Assembly (NCBI GenBank): GCA_963724805.1
Contig: CAVRWA010000011.1
Coordinates: 434,001-498,000, forward strand
Length of the DNA: 64,000 nt
Source of the DNA: CAVQZA01 sp963724805
Lineage (GTDB): Bacteria > Actinomycetota > Thermoleophilia > Gaiellales > Gaiellaceae
Reading direction: 5' to 3'
In this document: positions 1 to 12,049 of the stretch, piece after piece
How the letters are laid out: each line of letters starts with the position of its first letter
How positions within the stretch are numbered: the first letter of the stretch is position 1
Notes under the pieces: model-generated
Told to the model about the DNA's origin: nothing
What the model saw: only the letters and a program-made list of their open reading frames with translations
The model's database searches: none
Position numbers and translations under genes: made by a program

Positions 1-1390
1 CCGCCTCGACGCCGAGGCCGATCGCGAAGTAGTTCTGCAGCGGGCTCGTGATCCCGAGCCGGTGCGCGGTCTTGACGATGCTCGAGGGACCGACGATCCG
101 CGTCAGTTGCGCGTAGACCGTGTTGTCCGACTGCGTCGTCGCAGTGGAGAGGTTGATCGGTCCGAGGTCGGCGCCCTCGTAGTTGTGGACGTACCAGTCA
201 CGGTCGCCGAGCGAGATCACCTGCGGCTTGGAGGTGAGCATCGTCGCGGGTGAGATCCCCTGCGAGAGCGCGGTCGCGAGAACGAAGGGCTTGAACGAGG
301 AGCCGGGCTGTCGCTCGCCCTGGACGGCCAGGTTGAACTGGCTCTTGTGGTAGTTGGCGCCGCCGATCATCGTGAGCACGGCGCCGGTGCGGGGGTCGAT
401 GGCCACCAGGGCGGCGGTGGGGCCGTCGGGATTTGTCAGCGTCTTGTCGATCGCGGCATGAGCGAGCTTCTGCAGACGGAGGTCGATGGTCGTCTTCACC
501 TTCAGGCCGCCTCCGAACACCCGCCCTGCGCCGTACCGGTCGATCAGCTGTTGCTTCACATAGTTCACGAAGTACGGCGCGGGGCCCTGCGTCCCGGGCA
601 GGTGTACGTCCTGGGGCTTCGGCAGCGGCGCTTGGGTCGCTCGCCGGTAGTCGAGCCGCGAGATGTCGCGCTGGTCGAGCATCTCGTGCAGGACGAGGTT
701 TCGCCGCGCCTTCGCGTGGCGCGGGTTCACGACCGGGTCGTACAGCGACGGGTCCTCGGGGATCCCGGCGAGCAGGGCCGCCTCCGGGAGCGTCAGGTCC
801 TGGGCACGCTTGCCGAAGTAGGTGAGCGCGGCCTGCTGGATCCCGTAGGCGCCGTTGCCGAAGTAGATCGTGTTGAGGTAGGCGGTGAGGATGCGGTCCT
901 TCGACCAGCGCTGCTCGAGCTGCCAGGCGAGCGCGGCTTCCTTGAGCTTGCGCGCGATCGACTGCTCGTTGGCCACGTAGGCGTTCTTCACGAACTGCTG
1001 GGTGATCGTGGAGCCGCCCTGAACGAGCCCGCGCTGGCTGATGTCGGCCCAGAGAGCGCGCGCCATCCCGTGCAGGTCGATCCCGCGGTGCTCGTAGAAG
1101 CGCTTGTCCTCGATCGCGACGATCGCCTGCTTCATCTGGGGCGAGATCTGCTCCGAGGGAACGATCACCCGCGCCTCGGAGCCGCGGAGCACCGAGAGGA
1201 TCGTGTGCCCGTCGCCGGCGTAGATGTAGCCGTTGACCTGCTGATGGTGCGCGGCCGGGTCGAGAGCCGGAATCTGCGATGCGATCGCCGAGACCAGGCC
1301 GAGCCCGAGCGCCGTCGTCCCCAGCACGCCGAGGACGACGATCAGCAGGAGCAGACGGAGCTTGCGGATCCGCCGGCGCCGGCGCTTCAC
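1..1390 (-). CDS. Class A penicillin-binding protein (N-terminal part, runs off left edge)
   Basis: Bifunctional peptidoglycan synthase: it polymerises lipid II and cross-links stem peptides on the outer face of the membrane. Read from GTG at 1390; an in-frame TTG at 1423 would add 11 residues. A basic stretch (KRRRRIRK) precedes one hydrophobic anchor at about residues 9-32, giving a cytoplasmic tail and extracytoplasmic catalytic domains. The glycosyltransferase (GT51) domain shows EDKRFYEHRG near residue 94 and GGSTITQQ near 125. The transpeptidase domain shows the catalytic SxxK box (GSSFKPF, Ser364) and a later SDN box (SxN). The KTG motif and C-terminus lie outside the window. The gene is divergent from tyrS, 68 bp apart. 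The class is certain from the motifs; which class A paralogue it is cannot be told. Confidence 0.93.
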   Translation of the reverse strand, partial: MKRRRRRIRKLRLLLLIVVLGVLGTTALGLGLVSAIASQIPALDPAAHHQQVNGYIYAGDGHTILSVLRGSEARVIVPSEQISPQMKQAIVAIEDKRFYEHRGIDLHGMARALWADISQRGLVQGGSTITQQFVKNAYVANEQSIARKLKEAALAWQLEQRWSKDRILTAYLNTIYFGNGAYGIQQAALTYFGKRAQDLTLPEAALLAGIPEDPSLYDPVVNPRHAKARRNLVLHEMLDQRDISRLDYRRATQAPLPKPQDVHLPGTQGPAPYFVNYVKQQLIDRYGAGRVFGGGLKVKTTIDLRLQKLAHAAIDKTLTNPDGPTAALVAIDPRTGAVLTMIGGANYHKSQFNLAVQGERQPGSSFKPFVLATALSQGISPATMLTSKPQVISLGDRDWYVHNYEGADLGPINLSTATTQSDNTVYAQLTRIVGPSSIVKTAHRLGITSPLQNYFAIGLGVEA

Positions 1391-1458
1391 CGGCGCGTCA
1401 GTAGTGCGCTTACGTCGCAGCAAAACGCGGAGTCTAGCCCCGCGCAGCCTAGAATCGC

Positions 1459-2610
1459 ATGCCCATGCCACTCGCAGACCTCAAGCGGAACGCGGTCGAT
1501 CTCCTGCCGGAGGGCGGTCTGGAGAAGAAGCTGGCGCTCGGACGGCCGCTGCGCGTCAAGCTCGGGATCGACATCACCGCGCCACACGTCACGATCGGCA
1601 ACGGCGTCCCGCTGCAGAAGATGCGGGCCTTTCAGGACGAGGGTCATACCGGCGTCCTGATCGTCGGCGACTACACCACCCGGATCGGCGATCCATCGGG
1701 GCGCTCGGCCGAGCGGCCGATCCTCTCCGACGAGGAGATCGACCGGAACGCGAAGCGCTTCTTCGAGCAGGCCTCGCGGCTGCTGATCCCGGAGCGGACC
1801 GAGGTGCGCTTCAACGGCGAGTGGTTGGCAACGCTCGACTTCGCGGCGGTGCTTCGCCTCACCCGCACGATGACCGTCGCCCGGCTGCTCGAGCGGGACG
1901 ACTTCGCGAAGCGCTTCGCCGCGAACGCGCCGATCTCGATCTCCGAGCTTCTCTATCCGCTGATGCAGGCCTACGACTCGGTCGCGATCGAGGCGGACGT
2001 CGAGCTCGGCGGCACCGACCAGCTCTACAACCTGCTCGCCGGGCGCGAGGTGATGGAGTCCTACGATCTCGAGCCGCAGGTGGTGCTGACGGTCCCGCTC
2101 CTGCTTTCGTGGGACGGCACCAAGATGAGCGCCTCGAAGGACAACTACATCGGCCTCGCCGAGGAGCCGGAGGAGATGTTCGGCAAGGCGATGCGGATTC
2201 CCGACTCGCTGCTCGGGCAGTGGTACGCGCTTCTCGCGGAGCGCGAGCCGGAGACGGACGACCCGCTACAGGCCAAGCTCGCGCTCGCGCGCTTCCTGGT
2301 CGAGCGCTCGCACGGCCCGGAGGCGGCAGAGAGGGCCGAGGCGCACTTCACGCGCGTCGTGCGCGAGGGGCAGGCGCCCGAGGACGTGCCCGAGGTCGAG
2401 CTGCCCGAGGGCGATCCGGTGCACCTGCCGGCGCTGCTCGCCGCACAACTGGGCATCGCCTCGACGAGCGAGGCGCGCCGCCTGATCGCCCAGGGCGGCG
2501 TGAAGGTCAACGGCGAGCCCGTGACGGAGCTCGACGTGCCCAGGGCGGCACTCGAAGGAGCGCTCGTCCAGGCCGGGAAACGCCGCTTCGCACGCTTTCG
2601 CGCTCGTTGA
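1459..2610 (+). CDS. tyrS: Tyrosyl-tRNA synthetase
   Basis: Charges tRNA-Tyr with tyrosine in the cytoplasm. The 383-aa class I synthetase has HVTIG (residues 43-47) as the HIGH signature, KMSAS (222-226) as the second ATP-binding signature, and a C-terminal S4 RNA-binding domain (around GGVKVNGEPV). This layout matches the shorter TyrZ-like branch. Two candidate starts exist, ATG 1459 and ATG 1465. A TAGAAT box at 1450-1455 sits only 3 or 9 nt before them, so the transcript is probably leaderless or nearly so and the second ATG is possible. The stop codon overlaps the -35 element of the downstream rRNA promoter. Confidence 0.95.
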   Translation: MPMPLADLKRNAVDLLPEGGLEKKLALGRPLRVKLGIDITAPHVTIGNGVPLQKMRAFQDEGHTGVLIVGDYTTRIGDPSGRSAERPILSDEEIDRNAKRFFEQASRLLIPERTEVRFNGEWLATLDFAAVLRLTRTMTVARLLERDDFAKRFAANAPISISELLYPLMQAYDSVAIEADVELGGTDQLYNLLAGREVMESYDLEPQVVLTVPLLLSWDGTKMSASKDNYIGLAEEPEEMFGKAMRIPDSLLGQWYALLAEREPETDDPLQAKLALARFLVERSHGPEAAERAEAHFTRVVREGQAPEDVPEVELPEGDPVHLPALLAAQLGIASTSEARRLIAQGGVKVNGEPVTELDVPRAALEGALVQAGKRRFARFRAR

Positions 2611-2638
2611 CGTCCCGGGGCGAAAGCTGTGCTACCAT
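2607..2638 (+). promoter_or_regulatory. Candidate rRNA operon promoter
   Basis: TTGACG at 2607-2612 (overlapping the tyrS stop) and TACCAT at 2633-2638 resemble -35 and -10 boxes, but the 20-bp spacing is longer than the usual 17-18. No other convincing promoter lies between tyrS and the 16S gene, so this is the best candidate for driving the operon. Confidence 0.5.
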
Positions 2639-2743
2639 CCCGCGTGGCTGCCTCGAAGAGGCTGCCCGGAGAAGGTTCCCCTCGATCACTGGAGCGCCCT
2701 TCGGACGAATCGGATACGACCTAGGTACCGAAACAGTCTGAAG

Positions 2744-2773
2744 GCCTCTGGCGCGAGTCGGAGGCTTTTCTTT
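2744..2773 (+). terminator. Intrinsic-terminator-like hairpin inside the rRNA leader
   Basis: A 9-bp stem (2744-2752 with 2757-2765, two G-U pairs) closes on a GCGA tetraloop and is followed by TTTTCTTT. It lies after the candidate rRNA promoter and before boxA. An upstream hairpin (GCCTC 2650-2654 with GAGGC 2658-2662, loop GAA) carries the same pairing sequences, so the two could exchange partners. It may end tyrS read-through, attenuate the rRNA transcript, or release an RNA of about 120 nt. Confidence 0.55.
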
Positions 2774-2794
2774 GGGACAGCACGGCAGCGCCGG

Positions 2795-2806
2795 TCTTTG
2801 AAAACT
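2795..2806 (+). promoter_or_regulatory. boxA antitermination site of the rRNA leader
   Basis: TCTTTGAAAACT matches the Gram-positive boxA bound by NusB/NusE to make RNA polymerase termination-resistant on rRNA genes. A second copy, CCTTGAAAACT, stands at 4674-4684 before the 23S gene. Each copy begins a strand of an rRNA processing stem. Confidence 0.7.
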
Positions 2807-2829
2807 CAACAGCGTGCGTTTACGTCGAG
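2801..2829 (+). other. 16S rRNA processing stem, 5' arm
   Basis: This leader segment is almost perfectly complementary to 4596-4622 in the spacer behind the 16S gene. The outer 16 bases (AAAACTCAACAGCGTG) pair without a mismatch, and the inner ACGTCGAG pairs again after a small bulge. Such a stem enclosing 16S is the usual RNase III substrate for pre-rRNA release. Confidence 0.8.
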
Positions 2830-2948
2830 ACCTCCTCGGCTCCCTTCGGGGTGCCGGAGAGGAATCAACACCTCGTCATGTCCTTCGGGACGTGACCTTT
2901 GAGCTCAAGCTCGAAGGAAGAAGATTGCCCTTCGGGGCAAACCATCCT

Positions 2949-4496
<1,548 letters not shown>

Positions 4497-4712
4497 TAGG
4501 GAATCCGGAGCTCTTACTCCGGTAGGCGCCCGGCTCGTCGATGTCCAGCTCGATCGGACGTCCGGTGACCGGGCTCGCCTAGAAACAACGTCGACCTCGA
4601 CGTAACCACGCTGTTGAGTTTTGAGAGACCGGCCTCGAGCCGGCCACTCGACTGCGGGGGTTCCCCGCGCGCACCTTGAAAACTCCATAGCGGCAACACA
4701 CGTGTTCTTTCT
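4497..4712 (+). other. 16S-23S spacer without tRNA genes
   Basis: The 216-bp spacer contains no tRNA-Ile or tRNA-Ala cloverleaf. It holds the 3' arm of the 16S processing stem (4596-4622), a second boxA (4674-4684), and the 5' arm of the 23S processing stem (4674-4706), which pairs with 7704-7735. A further local hairpin is visible near 4631-4645 (CCGGCCTC/GAGCCGG). Confidence 0.8.
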
Positions 4713-7703
<2,991 letters not shown>

Positions 7704-7735
7704 GAACACGCGTGAGCTGCTATGGAGTTTTGAGG
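7704..7735 (+). other. 23S rRNA processing stem, 3' arm
   Basis: Complementary to 4674-4706: AACTCCATAGC in the spacer pairs with GCTATGGAGTT here, and ACACGTGTT with AACACGCGT. It is the expected RNase III stem that loops out 23S rRNA. Confidence 0.75.
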
Positions 7736-7763
7736 GTGTGCGCAGCTGTGCGCCCCTTGACAG

Positions 7764-7881
<118 letters not shown>

Positions 7882-7890
7882 TCTTTGAAG

Positions 7891-7914
7891 AGAGCCCCGC
7901 ACAGGGGCTTTTTT
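7891..7914 (+). terminator. Intrinsic terminator of the rRNA operon
   Basis: AGCCCC (7893-7898) pairs with GGGGCT (7904-7909) around a GCACA loop and is followed directly by a run of T. It is the only clear poly-T terminator behind the operon. Confidence 0.85.
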
Positions 7915-7939
7915 CGTGGTCCGTGCGACACTTCGTGCC

Positions 7940-8524
7940 GTGGAGCACTACCACTTCACGCCTGAGGGGTACCTCGAGTCGGTGGTGGCGGAGGTGCCGG
8001 ACTACGAGACGCTGCAGGAGCGGACGGCTGTCGCGACCGGCGAGGCCGACATCCTCGACATCCTCGAGCTCGGCGTGGGGACGGGTGAGACGGCGCGGCG
8101 CGTGCTCGGGCGCCATCCGGACGCAAGGCTGGTCGCGATCGACGAGAGCCCGCCGATGCTCGAGCGGGCGCGGGCCTCGCTGCCGGCGTCGGCCGACCTC
8201 AGGGCCGCCAGGCTCCAGGACGCGCTCCCGATCGGTCCGTTCGACGCGGTCGTCTCCGCGTTGGCGGTGCACCACCTCACGCCGGCAGAGAAGCGCGACC
8301 TGTTCGCCCGAGTCGCCTCGCTCCTGCGGCCGGGCGGCGTCTTCGTCCTGGCCGACGTCGTCGTGCCCGACCGTCCGGAGGACGTGGTGACGCCGATCGA
8401 GGACGGCTACGACCTGCCGGATCGCCTCGACGACCAGCTCGAATGGCTGCGCGCGGCCGGGCTCGAGGCGGAGGTCGTCTGGGCGGCCAGCGACCTGGCG
8501 ATCGTGCGGGCTACGCGGCCTTGA
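7940..8524 (+). CDS. Class I SAM-dependent methyltransferase
   Basis: Small (194-aa) methyltransferase. The SAM-binding motif I is ILELGVGTGETARRVL near residues 43-58, followed by an acidic end of strand 2 (LVAIDESPPML) and the post-motif segment FDAVVSALAVHHL seen in many small-molecule methyltransferases. No substrate domain is recognisable, so the acceptor is unknown. GTG 7940 is chosen because a GACACT -10-like box lies 7 nt upstream; a frame open to GTG 7916 would begin at the edge of the rRNA terminator. The 3' end overlaps the convergent htpX-like gene by 14 bp. Confidence 0.82.
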   Translation: MEHYHFTPEGYLESVVAEVPDYETLQERTAVATGEADILDILELGVGTGETARRVLGRHPDARLVAIDESPPMLERARASLPASADLRAARLQDALPIGPFDAVVSALAVHHLTPAEKRDLFARVASLLRPGGVFVLADVVVPDRPEDVVTPIEDGYDLPDRLDDQLEWLRAAGLEAEVVWAASDLAIVRATRP

Positions 8525-9353
8525 GCTTCTCGCGCCAGTCCGGATCGAGGCCGCGGAGTCGGCTGACCCGATCGCCGAGCGGCGGGTGCGTGATGAACAT
8601 CCGCGCCAGCCCTTCCTCCGCGAACGGGTTCACTGTGTAGAGCGGCTCGGTGGCGGGGCTCGCCTCGAAGGGCACGAGCTCGCTCGCCTGGTCGAGTCGG
8701 AGGAGCGCATCGGCGAGGCCGTGCGGCGTCCCGAGCAACTCGGCGGCCGCGCGGTCGGCCTCGAACTCTCGCTTCGGGGAGAGGAAGAGGTGCTGCGTCG
8801 CGGCCGCGACCGGCGCCAGCACGAACAGCAGCGCGCGCTGGACGGCGCCGCCGACCCGGCTGCCCTCGACGAGCGAGGCGCCCGCGAGGACGACCGCCGT
8901 GGTGATCAGCACATCGCGGTGGCGGATGTGGGCGAGCTCGTGCGCAAGCACACCCTCGAGCTCGGCCGGGGTGCAGACGGCGACGAGGCCGCTCGAGACG
9001 GCGAGCGCCGAGCTGCCCGGGCCGCGGCCCGTTGCGAACGCGCGGGGGAACGCGTCCGGCATCAAGTAGAGCTTCGGCATTGCGACCCCTGCCATCGCGG
9101 CGAGGCGCCCGACGGTCGAGTGCAGCGCCGGCGCCTCACCGACCGGCAGCTCGCGGGCGCCGACGAGGCCGAGCACCGCACGGTCCTGGTACCAGTAGCC
9201 CGCGGCCGCCAGCAGCAGCGCGCAGAAGACGAAGATCTCGAGGCCACGCAGGCCGCCGATCAGCCACCCGATCCCCGCGAACACCGCGACGGTGCCGAGC
9301 AGCAGCAGCCACGCCTTCAGCAGGTTGCGCACGACGAGGAGCGTGCGGTTCAC
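8511..9353 (-). CDS. htpX: M48 family membrane metalloprotease (HtpX-like)
   Basis: A 280-aa membrane zinc protease, by homology involved in quality control of membrane proteins. Two hydrophobic helices lie at about residues 12-33 and 38-54. The zinc site is HELAH (138-142), with the third ligand in EFEAD (196-200), and another hydrophobic segment runs at about 150-190. Length and order match the HtpX family. It is the last gene of a minus-strand run with the 82-aa protein (5 bp upstream) and perhaps the histidine phosphatase. No stress-promoter sequence can be recognised upstream. Confidence 0.9.
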   Translation of the reverse strand: MNRTLLVVRNLLKAWLLLLGTVAVFAGIGWLIGGLRGLEIFVFCALLLAAAGYWYQDRAVLGLVGARELPVGEAPALHSTVGRLAAMAGVAMPKLYLMPDAFPRAFATGRGPGSSALAVSSGLVAVCTPAELEGVLAHELAHIRHRDVLITTAVVLAGASLVEGSRVGGAVQRALLFVLAPVAAATQHLFLSPKREFEADRAAAELLGTPHGLADALLRLDQASELVPFEASPATEPLYTVNPFAEEGLARMFITHPPLGDRVSRLRGLDPDWREKLKAA

Positions 9354-9358
9354 AGCCG

Positions 9359-9607
9359 TTACTCGTCGTCGCCCGGCTCGTCCTCGCGAAGCATGCGCGG
9401 GGGCCAGTCGTCCTCGGGCGCGTCGCAGCGGCTCGAGCAGTGCAGGGAGGCGATGTTCTGGAGCGGCACGAGGATGTGCCCGTTGAGCTCGATGTGGGCG
9501 ACGTCCTCGATGTAGCAGTACGCCGTGAGGACACCTTCCTGGTATTCACCGCCGAAGAGCGCGACCTCGACCTGCTCGCCCTTGTACTTGTTGGTGTAGT
9601 CCTCCAC
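9359..9607 (-). CDS. Small conserved-looking protein of unknown function
   Basis: 82 aa, not recognised. The first 55 residues look like one small beta-rich domain (EQVEVALFGGEYQEGVLTAY, then HIELNGHILVPLQNIASL), reminiscent in shape of Sm/SH3-like barrels; the tail is acidic with CSSRC. GTG 9607 is preceded by TAGACT at 9616-9621, 8 nt away. The TAG of that box is also the stop codon of the upstream phosphatase gene, so a leaderless internal promoter is likely. It lies 5 bp before the htpX-like gene. Confidence 0.7.
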   Translation of the reverse strand: MEDYTNKYKGEQVEVALFGGEYQEGVLTAYCYIEDVAHIELNGHILVPLQNIASLHCSSRCDAPEDDWPPRMLREDEPGDDE

Positions 9608-9618
9608 GAGGGCTCAGT

Positions 9619-10131
9619 CTAGCCGTCGAGGGGGAGGCGAAAGACCTCGCAGTTCGCCAGCACTCGAGCCGACCGGCCGTTGAAGTGCCGCTGCAGCGAA
9701 CGGATCGAGCCGCCGTGGGTGACGATCACGACGCGACCGTCCGGGTGCCGCTGCGCGATCCGGCGAACCGCGGCGACGACACGTGCCTGCAGCTCGTCGG
9801 TGCTCTCGCCGTCGTGGGTCTCCCAGCCCGGGTAGCGCTCGGCGACCTCGGCGCGGGTCAGGCCCGACCACGAGCCGACGTCGATCTCGCGCAGGTCGGG
9901 GTCGGCGGTGACGGGGCGGTCGAGCGCCGCGCCGAGGATCTCGGCCGTCTCGGCGGCCCGGCGGAGGTCGCTCGTGTAGATCGCGTCCACGGGCTCGCCG
10001 GCGAGGCTCCCGGCGAGCTCCTGGGCCTGGACGCGACCGGCCTCGTTCAGCGGCGGGTCGGCATGACCCTGCCAGCGGCCTTCGCGATTCCACTCAGTTT
10101 CCGCGTGGCGTACGAGCAGGAGCTCCGTCAT
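9619..10131 (-). CDS. Histidine phosphatase family protein (phosphoglycerate-mutase-like)
   Basis: 170-aa member of histidine phosphatase branch 1. The phospho-accepting histidine is in LLLVRHAETEWN (RHG motif, residues 4-15) and the second catalytic histidine is in VIVTHGGSIRSL near 135-146. An arginine follows in SDLRRAAETAEIL. This form is typical of broad phosphatases such as CobC, GpmB and acid phosphatases, and the sequence does not separate them. TACGAT at 10140-10145 (minus strand) lies 8 nt before the ATG, suggesting a leaderless transcript that shares its -10 region with the divergent SDR gene. Confidence 0.88.
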   Translation of the reverse strand: MTELLLVRHAETEWNREGRWQGHADPPLNEAGRVQAQELAGSLAGEPVDAIYTSDLRRAAETAEILGAALDRPVTADPDLREIDVGSWSGLTRAEVAERYPGWETHDGESTDELQARVVAAVRRIAQRHPDGRVVIVTHGGSIRSLQRHFNGRSARVLANCEVFRLPLDG

Positions 10132-10138
10132 CGGCGGT

Positions 10139-10145
10139 TATCGTA
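10139..10145. promoter_or_regulatory. Overlapping divergent -10 boxes
   Basis: The heptamer TATCGTA reads as TATCGT on the plus strand (9 nt before ATG 10154) and TACGAT on the minus strand (8 nt before ATG 10131). The whole divergent region is 22 bp, so polymerases cannot occupy both directions at once. Confidence 0.45.
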
Positions 10146-10153
10146 GGCGTCAG

Positions 10154-10912
10154 ATGGAGCTCGGCCTGAGAGACAAGGTGTGCGTCGTCACCGGCTCGAC
10201 CCGCGGAATCGGTCGTGAGGCCGCCCGGCTGCTTGCCGAGGAGGGCGCGCTTGTCGTGACGAGCGGCCGGCGACCGGACGGCCCGGGGGTAGGGGAGGCG
10301 CTTCACGTGGCGGGCGACCTCGCCGAGTCGGACGCGCCCGGGGAGCTGGTCCGGCGCGCGGCTGCCGAGCTCGGCCCGGTCGACTGCCTCGTCAACAACG
10401 TCGGCGCCGCGTACCAGGCCCGGTTCGAGGAGCTCACGGACGAGCAATGGGACGAGCTGTGGCAGCTCAACGTGATGAGCGCCGTCCGGGCGATCCGCGC
10501 CGTGGTCCCGTCGATGCGGGAGCGCGGGGTCGGCTCGATCGTGAACGTCTCCTCGACCTCGGCGAAGCGGCCCTCGACCGCGATGCCGAACTACTCGGTC
10601 GCGAAGGCGGCGATGCTCTCGGTGTCGCGGCTCGTGGCCGACCTCTACGCCAAGGACGGGATCCGCTGCAATGCGGTCACGCCGGGGCCGACCGCGACGG
10701 AGGCCTGGCTTGGCGAAGGAGGGCTCGCCGACCAGACGGGCGGGCCCCGCGAGGAGGTGCTCGCGAAGGTCGGCGCCGGCCGGCCTCTCGGCCGGCTCGC
10801 GGAGCCCGAGGAGATCGCCGCGGTGATCGTCTTCCTCTGCTCGCAGCGGGCCTCGTACGTGACCGGCGCGGCGTGGAGTGCCGACGGCGGAACCGTCCCG
10901 ATCATCATCTAG
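10154..10912 (+). CDS. SDR family NAD(P)-dependent oxidoreductase
   Basis: 252-aa classical short-chain dehydrogenase. The cofactor site TGSTRGIGREAARLL is at residues 13-27, NNVGA follows (NNAG motif with Val for Ala), the catalytic Ser is in VNVSSTSAKRP, and YSVAK supplies Tyr and Lys. The C-terminus (SQRASYVTGAAWSADGGTVP) is typical of 3-oxoacyl-ACP-reductase-like SDRs. The substrate is not determinable. It stands alone, divergent from the phosphatase. Its TAG stop is formed by the first three bases of the palindromic repeat that follows. Confidence 0.88.
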   Translation: MELGLRDKVCVVTGSTRGIGREAARLLAEEGALVVTSGRRPDGPGVGEALHVAGDLAESDAPGELVRRAAAELGPVDCLVNNVGAAYQARFEELTDEQWDELWQLNVMSAVRAIRAVVPSMRERGVGSIVNVSSTSAKRPSTAMPNYSVAKAAMLSVSRLVADLYAKDGIRCNAVTPGPTATEAWLGEGGLADQTGGPREEVLAKVGAGRPLGRLAEPEEIAAVIVFLCSQRASYVTGAAWSADGGTVPIII

Positions 10913-11076
10913 ATGGTTGGTGCCATGCTCGGGCACGTCTGGAGATCGCTCAGACCAAGCAAGGCGTCCGGATCGGCCGCAGGCCAGGCCGGTTGGCCTG
11001 GTAGGGCGAGCCGGACGATCCTGCGCCGCGTCTGAGTCACCAGCCAGACTTGTTCGAGTGTGGTATCAGCCATCTA
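10910..11076 (+). repeat. Cloverleaf-shaped palindromic repeat, long copy
   Basis: 167-bp element. The outer arms 10910-10925 and 11061-11076 pair over all 16 positions if G-U pairs are allowed. Inside are three hairpins: GTCTG/CAGAC (10937-10941/10951-10955); GTCCGG/CCGGAC (10966-10971/11011-11016) enclosing CCAGGCC-ggtt-GGCCTGG (10984-11001); and GTCTG/CAGAC (11030-11034/11045-11049). A shorter relative is at 39066-39138. The left arm supplies the SDR stop codon, and the right arm ends 1 bp before the dgt -10 box. Confidence 0.8.
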
Positions 11077-11089
11077 ATAGTCTGATTCC

Positions 11090-12049
11090 GTGCCGGAGCT
11101 AGCAGGCCGAGTCGCCGACGCCTTCGAGGCGAGCGTCCGCGCGCAGGAAGAGCAGTGGCTGTCGCCGCTCGCGGTTCGTTCCTACGACACCCGCGGACGC
11201 GCGCGTGACGAGGAGCCGTGTCTCCTGCGCACGCCGTTCCAGCGCGACCGCGACCGGATCGTCCACTGCAAGCCGTTCCGGCGCCTCAAGGGCAAGACGC
11301 AGGTCTTCATCGACCCGCAGGGCGACCACTACCGCACGCGAATGACGCACACGCTCGAGACGACCGCGATCGCGAGGGGCGTGGCGCGCGGGTTGCGGCT
11401 GAACGAGGACCTGACAGAGGCGATCGGGCTCGGGCACGACATGGGCCATCCGCCGTTCGGCCACGCGGGCGAGGAGGCGCTCGACCGCGTGCTCCAGGAA
11501 CGGTGCGACCGTCGCTTCCGCCACAACGAGGAGTCCCTGCGAATCGCACAGCGGATGAACCTCACCGCCGAGGTGTGTGACGGGATCCTCACCCACACGG
11601 GGCCGCAGGAGCCGGAGACGCTCGAGGGCAGGATCGTTCGCATCGTCGATCGGGTCGCCTACATCAACCACGACATCGACGATGCGATCCGCTACGGAAT
11701 CCTCTCGAACGAGGATCTGCCCCGCGAGGAGATCGCGCTCCTCGGGGATTCCGGCTCACGCCGGATCGACCGGCTCGTCCACGACCTCGTAGAGACCTCG
11801 GCGTCGGAGGGTGATATCCGCCAGAGCGAGGAGCTCGGCGCCGCGATGCTCAGCCTGCGAACCTTCATGTTCGAGCACGTCTACCTCGGCCCGGGGGCGC
11901 GCGCCGAGCACGAGCGCGCACACGACGTGATCCGGGCGATCGTCACCCACCTGCTCGAGCGCGGCGACGTAATCGACGACGTCGTCGATTACGTCGCCGG
12001 GATGACCGACCGCTTCGCGCTCGCCTATGCGGAGGGGCTGCCGGCCTGA
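11090..12049 (+). CDS. dgt: Deoxyguanosinetriphosphate triphosphohydrolase-like protein
   Basis: 319-aa HD-domain dNTP triphosphohydrolase, which removes triphosphate from dNTPs and so influences the nucleotide pool. TRMTHTLETTAIARG holds the first metal histidine and GHDMGHPPFGHAGE the HD pair and following histidines; FRHNEESLRI and the later RIVDRVAYINHDIDDA helix are also typical. GTG 11090 is supported by TAGTCT at 11078-11083, 6 nt upstream (leaderless). It overlaps dnaG by one base, a pairing common in actinobacteria that ties dNTP control to replication priming. Confidence 0.92.
   Translation: MPELAGRVADAFEASVRAQEEQWLSPLAVRSYDTRGRARDEEPCLLRTPFQRDRDRIVHCKPFRRLKGKTQVFIDPQGDHYRTRMTHTLETTAIARGVARGLRLNEDLTEAIGLGHDMGHPPFGHAGEEALDRVLQERCDRRFRHNEESLRIAQRMNLTAEVCDGILTHTGPQEPETLEGRIVRIVDRVAYINHDIDDAIRYGILSNEDLPREEIALLGDSGSRRIDRLVHDLVETSASEGDIRQSEELGAAMLSLRTFMFEHVYLGPGARAEHERAHDVIRAIVTHLLERGDVIDDVVDYVAGMTDRFALAYAEGLPA

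Noticed and set aside
347..1660. Long plus-strand frame over the penicillin-binding protein gene
   Set aside because: The minus strand encodes all PBP motifs; the plus frame is a GC-driven antisense shadow rich in Arg, Gly and His.
2650..2773. T-box-like riboswitch (GGTACCG followed by a terminator hairpin)
   Set aside because: No Stem I, AGTA box or specifier loop is visible, the region is too short, and it precedes rRNA rather than an amino-acid gene.
4497..4712. tRNA-Ile/tRNA-Ala genes in the rRNA spacer
   Set aside because: No acceptor, anticodon or T-arm pattern could be found; the spacer is filled by processing stems and boxA.
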